Below, piece after piece: positions 49,566 to 63,732 of a stretch of DNA of 64,000 nt. Numbering within the stretch: position 1 is the first letter of the stretch; every line of letters begins with the position of its first letter. The notes beneath the pieces are model-generated. The model was not told where the DNA came from and ran no database searches. It worked only from the letters and a program-made list of their open reading frames with translations. The translations under genes were made by a program, and so were the position numbers. Origin of the DNA: Polydactylus sextarius (lineage: Eukaryota; Chordata; Actinopteri; Polynemidae); the NCBI GenBank assembly GCA_016801845.1, contig CM028908.1, forward strand, positions 17,828,047-17,892,046, in the 5' to 3' direction.

Positions 49566-52500
49566 TGCATTTGCGTATACGTCATCCCTACCATGTGCAG
49601 ATTGAACAGGTGCTGAATTATGCATCAATCCAGCCTTCAATCTGTCTCCTATCAGTATCTCTGATTACCATTTTGACTCAGCCGCAGCCTGAGCCCTGCA
49701 CACAAGCTGTCAGAACCGCTGGTTGCCACAATATCACCAAGACTCACCGGGGCTCAGGGGAATGGGCAAATTGAATGAAGCTAAGTAATCATACCTGCAG
49801 GCAATCAACTGCCCTCTCAGTGGATCAGTAAAAACAACACATTCAGCAAGTTAAACAGAATTGGTCATGATCTCTGCTCTGCCAGCTGTCACAGACCGCA
49901 TGATTTATTTAAAGTACCTCTACTGCCAATGGGGCATATTTATTAAGTGTTGGAGGGTTTCAGCCAAACTGATGATGACTTAAGTTAATTAACTTTAGTA
50001 TCATTGTCACTTATGAAAGTTAATTCACTAAAATTAAACCATAAAAGGACTTTAAGAAATAGCTGCAGAAGAAACCTGGTATAAACATTAATCTTAATGC
50101 AAATTTCAGCAGGGTTATTATGATTAAAAAAAGAAACAGTTTTAGCTATTTTAACTACTACTGCTACAATGAATTATTTAGGTTTTACTGAGCATATTTC
50201 TCACATTAAAAGAAAACCTCTTAGGGAACACTGAGAAATATCACTGCAGGCAGTAGGTGTTTAGCTGAACTCAGGGACTGGGAGAAATGTGTCTACTGCT
50301 GCTGAATCTAACTCATTTGTTTAATCTGAACACAAATGGAAAACAGCAGCAACAGGAAAAACTGATTATCTCTATGTATTGTTCAGAGTTATTCTGTGTG
50401 GTAAATGATCAGGGTGGGGTTGTGAGACTAGTGGTGATGATGGATACTGAAAACACTTCAACGTCTTGATACAAACTGGTCAAAACTGGTGTTAGCTATT
50501 GTTTATTTAATGCTGCAGCTGGTCTTTCACTTTTAGTATATACACAAATAATATACTACATACATATATACGATTTATTATATACACTCGGCTTTAGCAT
50601 TTCTTCAGAAGATTAAAGGCAGCCTGTAAAATAATTTGCTCGTCATTGATTGGAGAATGGCTACTGATTAAACCTGCAGGAAATCAATTGAATGATTAAA
50701 TTCGCAGCTTCCTTTCTCTTAAACTCATCAGTAGATTGAAATCACAGCATCAAGTGTTTAAAACATTTGATGGTGAACTTGCGAGTCAAGAGAGCAGGGA
50801 ACAAAACAACACGGCTAATCAACTCTCAACTATCAACCTCTGCACAACTCCACTCCACCACAACATTCAGCTGAGTGATGGACTCATTTTCTCCCTGTTG
50901 CTGTTTCCACGGCAACCGCACTACAAAGGTCTTGATTGATGACAGCACAGGTGCTATAGTATTGAAGAGTGTGATAGACCTCGTTGGTGATACCATGCTA
51001 GCTGATGTTGGGGTGGTTGTGTTAGAATACCTCTTATTTACAATGACAACATGTTGCATTCCCATGGAAGAAAAATGAAAGAGGCAAAAAAAAAAAAAAA
51101 AAAAGTACAGTCTGTTGCACTTCAGCAACACATCACTACAGCAGTAATTCTCTCAATTACTCATATAATCCATATTGCAATACAACTCCTGGCCCCTTGC
51201 TTTATCCTGTCTTGCTGATCCTGTCCTCCCGGGGCATTGTAAACAGCAGAATGTGGGAGGAAATGCAAGTCCCCTAAGAACAGCTTTAAACTATTTTCAG
51301 TAATATAAGCAAATTAGAGACTTTATGGAAAAAAAAGGAAAGTTTCTATGTCACTGTCTAAGCGACTGAGGAAGCAGCTGGCAGATATAGATGTGTGGTT
51401 TAGTTTAAAACTATAAAACGACTGAAAAAACAGGGAAAAAAAAATAAGAGCGAGTAACATCGCAATGGTGTGCATGAGCACAACCTTGCAGCCTCTTTGT
51501 TCACCTCCTGTTGGAGGTTTCTCACTGGTTCGTTCGTGAGTAGACTTTCACATGATTGTCCACCACACCACCACAGGCAGGAACTGGGAAAGGAACTGTG
51601 GAGATAAGGGAGCAGAGGAGTTTTGGATGGAAGCTGGAGAGAAATGGAAATGTAGATGTGGGGGATACTTGGGTATGTATCACCTGTGAGTTGGACATTA
51701 GAAACGCCTACAGGAGAAGTGAGATAGATTACAGAAAATGACTGAGTGAGGGAAGGAAGTAGAAAAGAAGGGCGAGCTAGCAGCACTGGTAAACAAGATG
51801 TCCCAGGGAGCAGAGGTGGCAGCCTTTTTTTCCACTCTAAAGTCTTAACATCAGCCTTCCCCCCTAACTGCTGCTGGTTTCCTGGTTGCCTCCAGTTCCC
51901 AACAGACCCCTTGAGTCCCAGAGGACTTCACTCGTGATTGCCTGAGTGAAAAGCTGTGTGATGGCTGTACAGGTTAGACATTTAGCTCAGGAAAGGTAGA
52001 CATATATTGCCAATTTTAAAATTGCACCAGAAAACCTTGTCATAGAAAGTCACAGTGGCTGATGGAAACTGGAGCTCGTTATGACATACAGTACCATGAG
52101 GATTATTGGTTTCCTTGTGCTGAGTTTATATAGGTTCTATTATGATTTGTGTTTTAGGTGTGACTGTCCAACTGGGCTATAATAGTGAGTTTTCTCTTCA
52201 AAACTATTTGGTAACATGGTTTTTCCACATGTAACTCTGTTTACTCTCTCTGTAAATGAAACGGTTGAGTTGTAAAGGGCATTGACGTGAAGCCGAAGTG
52301 TGAAAAATCAATCAATATGACCTTGCACTGACCCACACTGCCTCATGTCTGATCTTTGAGAGCACTGCACTGTTTCACACTATGCTTTATCCACATGCTG
52401 GTTATTAAAAAGTTTCTCCCCGTCAGAGCGATCTCAGGGGTTGTTTCAGGTTGAAGTCTCATAAGCACAAGATCTACAGAGTGTGAAACCAGGTGCATTT

Positions 52501-54488
52501 CTTAAGATTGCTTCCTAATTAAGTGGAGCACACTCACCAGGGAGTGCTGTATGTAACCATGTTTGTGACCTTTTCTAGCTTTGCAGATGGCAATAATCTA
52601 ACGTGGACCATGGCATGGTGAGGACTACAGGAAAAGGTCACATCAAGGGGATACATTTAGTACATTTACACATGTCTGTACTATCTCATCCTCTGGAAGG
52701 TGAGAGTGGTAACACGGTTTCATCTGAATGTGAAGATGTCAAAAATTGAGAAGTCCTGTTTGAGTGTAACAGTTTTTAATTGTTACATTTAAAAAATTAG
52801 GTACCAATGGCCCCAAGTCACGTTGCTCAAAAACCCCTTTTACTTTGCTGTGATGTCGCTGATCACCAGCAGCGTTTCCAACTAAACAGTCAACACTTGA
52901 ATGCAACAGTTTAGACCTTCCCTGGGGGTTGTGGAAACTGACTGTAGTTAATTACAACACTTAACTCCTGAACACCACAGACAGGTCTGATAATATACTG
53001 TGTACGTTTTTACTATAACAGTGCATCAGAGGATCAGCAAAGGGATGATAAGGGAAATGATAAACCACATCAAGATCTTTTTCCGCACAGATCTAAGCGA
53101 TGTTCTACAACGTTCTCCGCTCCAGCGTATGAAACCAGACAGCGTGTGTGTGACACGAGGCTGTGTAGCATGTATAATTGAACAGCTACACTCAGTTCCC
53201 AGCGGCAGCAGCACAAAGATTAAAAAGATGAACGGCAGTAAGGATAATCTTGCTATTCCTGTGAGACAAGCTGATGTAACAGGTTGTCAAAATGATATGT
53301 GGTGAGAAGACAAGAATGCACAAGAAAAGTACATGAATAGTAATGTGAATTATGTTTTGATGTAGAAAATTAGATTTTTATCAAGTACACCGTGAGATTA
53401 ATTGGATTAACTGGAGCAACATGTGTTGTGTATGTTAATCTTTTGCTTCCAGTGACACTGATATATTTGTAATATCACTGTGTGATTACAGTAATGTAAA
53501 AAAGTTATTTTTAATATATTCTGTTAGGGTTCATAAGTTCATACCAGAGCTTTGTAAGGCTGTATAAGTACAGTGTCACCTAGGCTTAACACATCTGACC
53601 ACCATCTTAGTTTCACACTAAAGTTTTACAATTTATTTGACATCCTTACAGTCACACTGCTAGAAATACACTGCAGTGGTAATATTAAACCAAAGTCATT
53701 AGGATAGAAATGTATTACTCATCAACAGTATCCACATATTTCTGTGAACAGAGCTATGGCAGTTTGAAGAAAATCAGTTTTCCTTCATTAAGATGCAAAG
53801 TTATGCAGCAGGGCCTGAAAATCTAATCAGATTGTCAATTCAAATGCAGGAAAATATTGAGGAAAGTACGACATCTTTCTGTTGCAAGCCATTGTTGACA
53901 GAGTGACATGTCACTATAGTGGCAGGACAGAAAAAAGTCAATGATCAGGACGGACATTAAATGATCGTATTTTATTCTGAGGCGCAGGATGTGCGATGAT
54001 GATGCTCATTTTTAGGTGAATTTCATAATCACTGACACAAGGTGAGTTGCTAAAAAAGCCCTCTGAAATCACTCTGGCCTCCATGAATCTAATTGTTCCC
54101 CCTTTTAAAACAAAAAACAGCTTCAGTCACTTGTCAAGACGATGCCACCACAAAGCCTGACAGAGCTGTGACTCTCATAAGACATTACTAAAGACAAAGC
54201 ACGGCACAAAAATAGAGACGACAGTTTGAGGGATGAGTAACCACAAGTCAGAAAAACTGTAGCTATAAGAACACGTTACATGTAGTGCACCATCTATGCT
54301 ACACCCACCAGCACATACATGTGTGTCTGTGTGTGTGCAAAAGTTTAAATAGACTCCCTATTGAGACATCAAGCTGTTATATGAACGGTTTCTCCAGTCA
54401 CCACACCATGATGGAGACAAAATGTCATGTCAGAGGAAAACGCTCACAGGCCACTGCTCATCCTCCGCACAGCTGGCCTGGGAGACCA

Positions 54489-54550
<62 letters not shown>

Positions 54551-57500
54551 ATATCAGTGGGATACATTTGTCCACACACACACACACAACAGGACACCTG
54601 CAGAGTCTAAGTGTTCTTGTGGCTGTAGATGAATGACTTACTGAGAGGTTGTAAGTCTCATGCAATGCAGTACTGGAGTATATTACAGGCTTGTGAATAT
54701 AAGGGATTATATCTTTGCCAGTAGTTTAAATGTGAAAAAAATTACAGGTTAGAAACAGAGTTAAATCTGACTCCCAGCTGCTGTGCGTCTTCAACATGCT
54801 AATTCTGTCGAGGAAGAACATGACTGTGACCTTCAAACGTTTTTGTTTACCATTTTCAAGATTAGTATCATCATGTCAAGTGTTACTATAAGTGTAGTGG
54901 ACAATATAATCACCCCATTGGTATTAATTATACACTATATTGAGTTTTAAAGGAATATGGTTAAATATTTATAGAAATGCACATATTGACTAATAGTTAG
55001 ATGAATCAAACTATTCTTCTAAGTTTATGATTCACATTTTGAAGTCGTTCAGCTGGAGAAATTTAATTGGATCCTGCTCTGGCAGATACAGCAACATGAC
55101 TATAAACTGGACATGGTGATTCAGAGCAACAGTCCTAAATAAATACCTAAAGAACACAATGTTGTTCTTTTATAAATATGGTGTTGTTGTTGTTGATAAT
55201 GCTTTGTTAAGAGAGATTTAACTTCACAGTTACTTATCTGAAGCTTATAATTTTGTCTTAACACAGTGTTAGATTACTTTATATTACAGCCTCTACAACA
55301 GTTTTAATAGTGACATGTGGCCATTTGTAAAAGATTGTGAATTACTGTGATTTAATTCATTATGTTAATGTGTTTATTTGAAGCATGTTTTTAAACTTGT
55401 GACTTAATATCTCAAAAAAATGTCTCATATCTGAAATAGAAATTTCGAATAAGAGGCAGTCTCAGATAAAACAGCTGATACATTTTATTTATTGTCCGTT
55501 GTTCACTGTTGTGTTTACTTACAGCATTTCTCTTACTCTGACTGGTTTACTAACCCTCTGCCCTGGTTATTTTTTACAGCCCTTAATAGTGACTGCTGTT
55601 AAAGCTGCATCCATACTTTCTACGCAGAAATCCAATTATCATTTTTGTCCAAGTCATGGCTCATTTCATAATGGAGCTGAAGAGCAGCTGGAAACTGTGA
55701 GCAGGACAGCATGAAAGATGGAGAAATACAGAGAGTGCTCTGAGAGAGAATATGAGAGAGAATAAAATCAAGAAAAAATTATGCTTTTTTTAGAACTTGG
55801 ACTCATCTTTAATGTATGTACATCTTTACTTTGCCGCTGAAGAAGAATCTGAGAGACAACTCGGGCTCACAGTGAGCGAGTGAACCTATTGCCATTTTAG
55901 TCATTGACCAGAATATACTTGGTCCTGAGAAACAAATCCATTATTCAGGAAGATTTCCCAAATGGGAGATGGGCATTTCAGGTTTGAGTATCCATGCTCT
56001 TACTGAGGGCCATTGTGTTATCCTGCTACCTGAATTATTTATCACCAAGCAGAATTGGTGGCTGCTGTTGAATAATCTAAACAAATTAGGTCCTGTGTCT
56101 TTTCTTGACCACTTTTCTTTGACCTCACTGGACAATGTGAGGTGACATCAAGGAAAAATATGAAGGAGAAATCCTAACAACTCAAGAAAAGACACCTGCA
56201 GAAGAAGAATCTGAGTGCACTTAAAGTAGACCACCTACTTATGCAACAGCAGATGTTATTGACATGGGTCAGTACATGTTGCTGCAGTGAGGATTTATCT
56301 TCTCTCTGTTTATTAATGATTGTCAAATGTATCCTACGCTGAAGGAGATAAGAACAGAAGCACTGAAGCTCCTCTCTTTAACATTTAGAGAATTCAACCA
56401 AGACTTATCAATGCTGACACTTAGATACTTCTGGGTCATCTCACTCTGATAGGAACCCTTCGAAAACCAGCTACTGAAAACTAAAGATCACAGAAGATGC
56501 AAAAAGAATAAAACAAGAGGAATGGAGGAGAAGGAGACGAGAGAAAAGGTGTTCACTGCGACTGATAGATGACATATGCAGCACAGAAAGACACTTGGTG
56601 AAAAATGATGACGCTACTTAACTGCAGTAGACAATTAATCCATTTGTGTGTGAGCTGGCGACAGTAAGATAACGAGGGGATGATGATGTATTCACGATCA
56701 CAAACAGAAAACACACACACTTCCTGACTTTATGTGTCCAGCGGGGTTTTTTTGAGTTTCCTTTTTCTTCATGTTCACAAACAAAAGCGAACACAGCGCA
56801 GATACAACTCAGACGCTTTTATCAGGACTTCTTCTCTTCTCCTGTTCACTTTTCTCCACCTCCACAATGTTGCAAACCAACCCTCCCCCACCACCATCAC
56901 CACCACCCTCCTCTCCATTTCACCTGCTGTTTTTTTTCTTTTCTTCTTTGTACTTCTGTTTTCTTCTGTAACAAATTGTTGCTTGTGATGAACAGATTAG
57001 ATGAAAACTGCACGATGCAGCATGTCTATTTTATGAGAGTATAAATGTGATTTAAATGATTCTGCCAGAGCAGATTGCAGCTCCGAGCAGCATATTGTCC
57101 CATCTGACGAATCTTTAATGTAACCTGTTCATCTTACTGGACTGACAAACTCCAAATGGTTGCAAACTCCTACATAAATACTTAAATATGAAACTGTGAC
57201 TAACGATTATTTTCATCATGCTGATTGTTTCTCAGTTTAACATTTGGTCTAAAAAAAAGAAAATGTCATCACAATGTCACAAGACCCAAGATGGTGTCAG
57301 TTTTTTTTCCAACCAACATTCATATCTAACATCAGCATTTGTAGAGGTCTGAGAAACCCATTCACGTTTGGCATTTTGAATGTTAAAACTTGACTATTAT
57401 CAAGAAATTAAGAGATAAATTACTGATCAGCTGGTCAATAAAATGTGATAAAACATTTTGGATTCATATATCAAAACGGAATCATTTAGATGTGAAATTT

Positions 57501-58396
57501 GAAACTATTTATTGAAGTAAACAAAAATAATAAATTATATCATTATCAGACTCTTTTACTCTTTACTAGATCATTAACAGACTCTTAATTTGCCCTAAAA
57601 CTAATGAAAAGAGAGTTTAACTATTTAACTTTACTTAAGTCTACAATAATCTGACATTAGGAATTGCTTAAAGCATTTAAAAGATATAAAGACATATTTG
57701 GCTGCAGGCGTTTACAACAAAACATAAATGTAAAACATCGCAAACATCCAAACAGACAAAAACACTTTGATGTACAGTGTGCATGGTGAGATGTTTCCAG
57801 CGGGCTGCAGAGAGGACTCCCTCAGGAGCGTGGGAGAAATACACAGGCTCCGAGCCTGTTTCTGTGTCAAGCACCTACTCCCACATACAGCCCGAGGTTT
57901 CTAATAAAACCCAGATTCCTCTGTTAAATCGATATTTCGTGGAACCTAGCGTGCCAAACAGGACAGAGCGGTGCGCTATGCGCTACGCTTTGGCTACACA
58001 AACACCAATATGTGGACTGAGCAAATTAAGATGTAATATTTATCAACAAATCAGTGTTTCCAGTTAGAAAGATTTTGATGAATATTCACACAGCGGTCTG
58101 TCGTTTTGGATCGTATTTACATTGCGTAAAAGTTAAATCAAGATCATTTGCAAAAACAATACAGATACTACAATAAATCAAATATTTAACAACATCTTCC
58201 TATAATGAAACACCAGCTTTTTACAATTGTCAGATGAAGTTATTGCTGGACTGGAATGTTGGAGCTACCTGCGTGCCAACTGCTTCCCACAACCACTGCG
58301 CATTTTACACTGAAATGTATTAATCGGACAAAATAACAGAGTTGTTATGGTTTTAAAACACACCGATTCTTCAGAAGATAAAAAGTGAACTCTTAC
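49566..58396. other. Non-coding region, possible gpr22 first intron
   Basis: No recognisable coding exon or RNA gene on either strand. Contents include CA microsatellites (54490-54548 and about 54575-54588) and poly-A/T runs. If the non-coding exon proposed at 58397-58620 belongs to gpr22, this is an intron of about 9 kb. Confidence 0.5.
54490..54548. repeat. CA microsatellite
   Basis: An uninterrupted CA run of about 59 bases, followed by a shorter run near 54575-54588. Confidence 0.97.
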
Positions 58397-58660
58397 TTGT
58401 TGTGTCGGAGGTTTTTTCCTCACACATCCATGTCCGCAACCTGTGTGCGTGCGTGTAGACGGGAAGCGGTGTCTCTGTCCTGTGGAGCAGCTGAGCTCAT
58501 TCTCAGCAGCAGCATCAGCTCCAGCTGCAGCCAGGGGCCACTGACAGCAGCAGCAGCAGCACGGCTCAGTGGGACGGACAGAAGGCTGAACTGTCCGCAC
58601 ACACAGGCTCAAGCTTAGGCTTCTGCTGGATCCACAGAGGACCCCGCTGTCAGGATGACT
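58397..58660 (-). promoter_or_regulatory. Candidate GC-rich promoter and untranslated first exon of gpr22
   Basis: This patch is GC- and CpG-rich compared with its surroundings. On the minus strand it contains CAG/CTG repeats (near 58545-58565) and ends in a strong 5' splice site, CAA/GTAAGAG, with exon edge 58397. The next good minus-strand acceptor before a known gene is at 49330 in the gpr22 leader. Linking the two is an inference; no transcript evidence is available. Confidence 0.4.
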
Positions 58661-60790
58661 TCAGCTGACTGAGGGAGGAGGGAGGTGCCAGCTTCTACTA
58701 TCAAGGTCATTCAGATCAAAACAGATTTGAAGCCTCAAACTTGTTTTTTATCCGTTGGTGGGATTGTTTAACTTTAAAGCTGCCAATCCGCATTTTTGTA
58801 CATCTAACTCCTATATTGACATAATTGAATAAATAGGGAGGAGTTGACCTTAAAGGGAAAATTCATCAACTTAACCACTAATCATTTCTTTTAAGAAGAA
58901 ACATTTTAAATGTGTCTCAACTGCACTATCACTAAAAGCTGCTTCTCTTGCGATGTGCAAACACATAACTTCATCAAGAAATACAACTCTGGTGTTGTGA
59001 CCACCTTGTTTACATTGGATCAGAGACTGATCGTAAAATAACACAATTTATCCTGTACATTATATTTAACAGTACATTTAAGGATCTTTCAAGTGAGGCA
59101 TAACACCAAAGCCTTGGTGAAGTAGGAGTCATTCGCAGGATCAGTTTTACAACAAAGTGGGAGGAGATCATGTAAGAAGTGTTCCAGTGCAGACTATGTA
59201 CTAGTTAGGGATGTTTGAAATGAGTCTTCAAGAAAATCTAGAATAGATTTCTTGAATCTTTTACATAAAAACAATCTCCTCTGCTCTGTTAGCTCGTGGG
59301 AGCTTGTCCCACCATCACAGATATGCAAATGAAAACAGTCTGGACTGAAATTACCTCGTGAGCACTGTGAGGAACACGGGGGTCAAGCATGGACACAAGT
59401 CTGTGTTGTTCTAGTATGAGTGCAGTAGTCTCCCGGTTGTCGGCATGAGTGACTTCAATGTGATTCCATGGGTAGCAAGAGGAAATAAACAAACACTCAC
59501 AGGTCGATCAAACCAAGATGCAACACGTATTTTGGACCATCTGCAGTGGTTTCATTGTGCCTGAAGAGAGTCCCTCCAGACAAGGATTGCAGTAGTTATG
59601 AAAGATAGCCATGACCTGTGCAAAGACTTGGGCAGTGAACTAAAGTCAAGTAAACCTGAAAAGCTTTTTTTATGTTGTGGAAAGCAGAGCAGAACCAGGA
59701 GAGATGTAATATGGTCAGAGAAGTATCAAAGTGAGTCATCAAAGATTACATCCAGCCATCTTGTGACCTTGGATGGTTTTGATGGCAACATTATGAAAGG
59801 TAGATTGTTTGCACAGTTTAATATTTTCAGTCAGAGAATCTACACATCAGCAAACAGCATCTTTCCCTGTGATGGGAAAGAAATCAAACTAGTTTAACAG
59901 TCTAGCAGCAGCTCAGAGTGTAAAACTAAATGTAAACAACTGAGCGGCTACAGTTCAATCTAGTCAGTGTCACTTGGGAAAACTACAACCAGGAAATGTA
60001 GATAAATGTCTCAGCATGAACCTCAAGTCACTTTAGTGCAAACAAATGGCACATTACCAGTGTTCACTTTCATGTTGTGTTTGCATGTGAGAGAGATCAG
60101 AGTTGTATGTGATGGGGTTTACTTGATGCAATGAGAAACTCATGGAAAGTGTTAACTATCGCGTGATTCATTGCCTCATTAATGTAAACAATGATAGTGC
60201 CCATCATACATTAACAAACAATAAAGCAGCTGGCATTATGTGGGGTATTCTTTGTATCCATGGAGGCATGCGCTGCATCAGAAATGACCAGCTCAGGCTG
60301 TTTCTATTTTTTAATAGTGCGTGTAGGCAGGAAAATTAGATAAAAAACAAAGAAACCAGCGGAGGACAAGACAAGTGGACAATGGCAACACTTCACTCTT
60401 TAGCATAGATATTTCTTATATAGGATATGTCTTGTCACCAATTTGGTTAAAACCTGTCCAGCTTTTTGCCCCCGTCATCGTCAAGATGGCAAAAGTGGCA
60501 CTTCAGCCGCCAGCTGAAGCCTCTCTCAGTATGTCCCCTCACTCTTTGCAGCTGCTCATACTTTCCCCTTCTCTTCCTCTGCTTTTTTTTTTTCAGGCAG
60601 AGGCAGGCTGCAGCTGACAAGACAGTGCAGGCCAAGGGACAATTAGGGAAGCGTGGGAGAGACAGCTGGACTTGTCGCCAATTACACTGACTGGGACCAG
60701 GACACACAAACAGAAGCCAGACTAATGTGGATTTAATGTAAGTGGACTTAAAATGACACTAAAGAATGGAAAATAAAAAAAAAAATTGTT
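58661..60790. other. Intergenic region between gpr22 upstream area and cidec
   Basis: No supported gene. Open frames are short and lack recognisable domains. Confidence 0.55.
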
Positions 60791-60793
60791 GCT

Positions 60794-60803
60794 TTTATTT
60801 ATT
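60794..60803 (-). terminator. Candidate cidec polyadenylation signals
   Basis: Two overlapping AATAAA hexamers (60794-60799 and 60798-60803) read on the minus strand about 240 bases after the cidec stop codon, a normal distance for a short 3' UTR. Confidence 0.5.
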
Positions 60804-61038
60804 TGTCTCAATTGAAAAGTTAGTGAGTAAAAGTGCTTTGAGGAACAACTTATGTTGGCGTCTGCACACAAGGCAAAACAATGTAACAGAGCTAGAAAGT
60901 GACTGTGAGTAGAGTCTGTGGCATCAGACATGTCTCCAAACTGCACAGGAAACCATGTGAACAGTGACAAGATCAGATCTCTGCGCTACATCTAATAATG
61001 GACAGTACGTCCTCTGCAACATCGCCAGCTCCAGTCCT

Positions 61039-63732
61039 TCACCAGTAGGACATCTTTGCCAGCAGCATGCTCTGTAGCTGCCTGATCCTGCCTCCCTGCG
61101 GCAGCACCAGGCTCTTCTCCGCTTGCTCCTCCTCGTCCAGCAGCTGCTCGATGTAGCAGGAGGAGCCGAGCAGGATGTGGCCTGTAGCCTGCATGGAGAA
61201 GATGGTCCATCGCAGAGCCTCCCTGGAAGAGCAGCAGACAGAGGAAGTATAAGAGTTGTCATAAATAGCAAATTCCCATCTGGGGAGATTGTTAAAACAA
61301 TTCACACCGACACAGCATTCAAAGAAGTTAATGCTCTAATACATATTTATATTTTATCAGAATAAATGTAACATGTCATTTTTTGAGTGATTGTCATGGA
61401 GAACTATATGGATAAGCATGACAGACCATGCAAGCTGGTGAGAAAATGACATACGGGAAATATTCACAACCTCAGATATCATTTCACACATCAACTGTGT
61501 CCCATGCAACTGACATCTAAGAAACAAACTTTGTACAATGCAGCATAAGCACAAAAGCCTCACATCTGACAAGTCTGCAAAATTTAATCCGCTCTGACCG
61601 AAGCGCCATACCAAAGCTGAAAACCAGCAGATCTCAGAAGCAATGACATAACTCTTCAAAAACATAATCTCTGTAAAATTTAGCCTTTGCTCTTCTGTGA
61701 TCTGCCTATTTCATTTTTCCACCCACACAAATATACATGGCACTTTATGCTTTACATGTTAGAGGCTGAGCACAAAACACTAACTAGCGTTAATATGTTG
61801 TTCGGGAAACTGCCACACAGTAGGAACTGGAGTAGAAAATAACTGAATTAATACTAACGGTTGGGTGAATTACAAAAAGGTTGTAATCTACTTTAAGGAT
61901 AAGAAACGTATCTCTAATTGGATTTAACTAAGGATCCAAAAAGAGATTCAGTAAAGCCACTGGAGAGATGCTTAAAAAAGACAAAGCAGTTATGCAATAG
62001 TTCAACACAAAAACATTAAAAAAAAAATATCAAAAGGTCTCACATATTTGGCAAGCTCTTTCACTTACTTCAACATATTTTTGGCAGCAAAACAGCGGAG
62101 ATCATATGACATGGAATAAGCACCGTACAGGGTTGCTTTCACATTAAGACAGCCAATAAAATCTTTGGGGTTGTTCTTGTAGAGGTCAAAGGTCAGCTTG
62201 ACCACATCTGTTCGGTGCAGTGACCTGCACTCGCTGAGCTGATCTCTGGAGGGGCTGTTCTATGAGGCGACAGGAAGAGAAACAAGTCAGGTCAAAAGTT
62301 GTGTAGAGACACAGTCTAGTGTAGAAACCAACTGACGGCACAAAGCTCCTACAGCTACACCTGCATCACAGGCTGAAGCCACACCTGCCGATGATAACGT
62401 CAGGAAAGGTAAATGACTACAAGATAGGGTTAATGTGAGGCCACACAAGTGAATATTCAGGATGCAAATCATTTCATGTATCAATTTCTATGGAAATGAA
62501 ACCCTTTTGGGTGAACACAATTCACATTTGATGATACCACTTGATCTGATTAATATTCAAAACCAATCTCTCATTTTTCCTCTTCAAATTACAAAGAAAA
62601 AAACCAATCTCTCGTGTTGGCCTGTGTTCTGCCTTTGCTCAACAACTGACAGATTATTCCCATATTCAGTTTGAAGGATAAAATATTTGCTGCTCTTCAC
62701 TCCATAGACAGTGTATTATTCTTCAGACCACAGATTTATGAGCCATTCGTATTCATGACTGCTGCTTTGAGAAAACAGACATTTCTCCATCTGTTCAGTC
62801 GCTACATTAAAAAAAAAAAAAAACAACAACATAAAAGAGGATCGATATGCTAACCTCCACCATCCACTGTGCAATGCAGAAACTGATCAACAGTGTCACC
62901 TAGTGGTGACAGTGAAACAAGTCTTACTGAATGTGGAGTCCACTTCTCTCCTTTGTCCAGGACCATGAGGACTGTGTTATCAGGCAGCGTCTGGAAGAAA
63001 TCCTCTGTGTCTACACCTGTGCCATCTTCATCCAGCACCAACGCACCGATACACTCTACATTCAACGAGTTGGTGACCTGAGACGAAAAGAAATGTTCAG
63101 TAAGATGCAGATCAGAGGACCAGACACACATTACTCAAGAGGCATCCAGTTGCTACAGCATTAGCGTCAGACAGTGACATCTCCGGCTTGTGAACTTTTA
63201 CCAGCATGAGTTGACATATGCACCAGAATCACAGATGGGGCATCAGTAAGTATCAAAGGCCAATCTGTGGTAATTTTAACACACTAAGGAATTTTCCTCT
63301 TCATCACAGTGTCTTCAATCTTCTCATTCCTCCAACCGCCTAACCGTCATCCTTGGTTACATGACAATTCCTCCTCCTCGCTCTCAACTCTTCACACCTT
63401 TGCTCCTCACCTTGTTCATCAGGTCCTCTAGCCCATCTGCCATGATGCCCTTCTTCACATTACGGCTGCCATTTGTGACTCTAAAAGGCTTCGATTGAGG
63501 AGCTCGACCCGATAGAAGCTGCTGGGTCATGGAGGCGCTGGCTGTAACACACCTGTGTGACACACACACACAACACGAACATACAAGTCATGCTGTTGGC
63601 AAAAAATTCAAGAGCTCAACATTCATATAAACTGGTCAGTGTTGAACATCCCACCCAGTTCATGAAGCAGTGCGCTTACTTGGAGAGGGAAGATGGAGTC
63701 AAAAGGCTGAGAGACTTCATAGCATAATCCAT
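61039..63732 (-). CDS. cidec: Cell death-inducing DFFA-like effector c (lipid-droplet protein)
   Basis: Five coding exons join in frame: 63680-63732 (ATG at 63730-63732), 63411-63552, 62928-63077, 62069-62259 and 61039-61222, giving 239 codons plus stop, against 238 in human CIDEC. The N-terminus MDYAMKSLSLL closely follows CIDEC and separates it from CIDEA and CIDEB. The CIDE-N domain (about 39-112) includes KPFRV, KKGIMADGLEDL and LDEDGTGVDTEDFFQTL. The CIDE-C domain (about 132-230) includes LTFDLYKNNPKDFIGCLNV, YSMSYDL and ALRWTIFSMQATGHILLG. In vertebrates this protein sits at lipid-droplet contact sites and promotes lipid transfer and droplet growth. The C-terminal tail ends QSMLLAKMSYW and differs from mammals. 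All splice sites are GT-AG and phases agree. Confidence 0.95.
62183..62195 (+). promoter_or_regulatory. Perfect DR1 motif inside cidec coding exon 4
   Basis: AGGTCA-A-AGGTCA is an exact DR1, the binding consensus of PPAR/RXR and HNF4. It lies antisense to cidec codons for Leu-Thr-Phe-Asp-Leu, so it may simply result from protein constraint. Function is not shown. Confidence 0.3.

Noticed and set aside
50826..51131. Minus-strand frame of 101 codons starting with a poly-Phe run
   Set aside because: The Phe run comes from a poly-A/T tract. I could not recognise the remainder as any family.
53000..53305. Plus-strand frame of 101 codons
   Set aside because: No family resemblance and no splice or promoter context; length is within chance for this much sequence.
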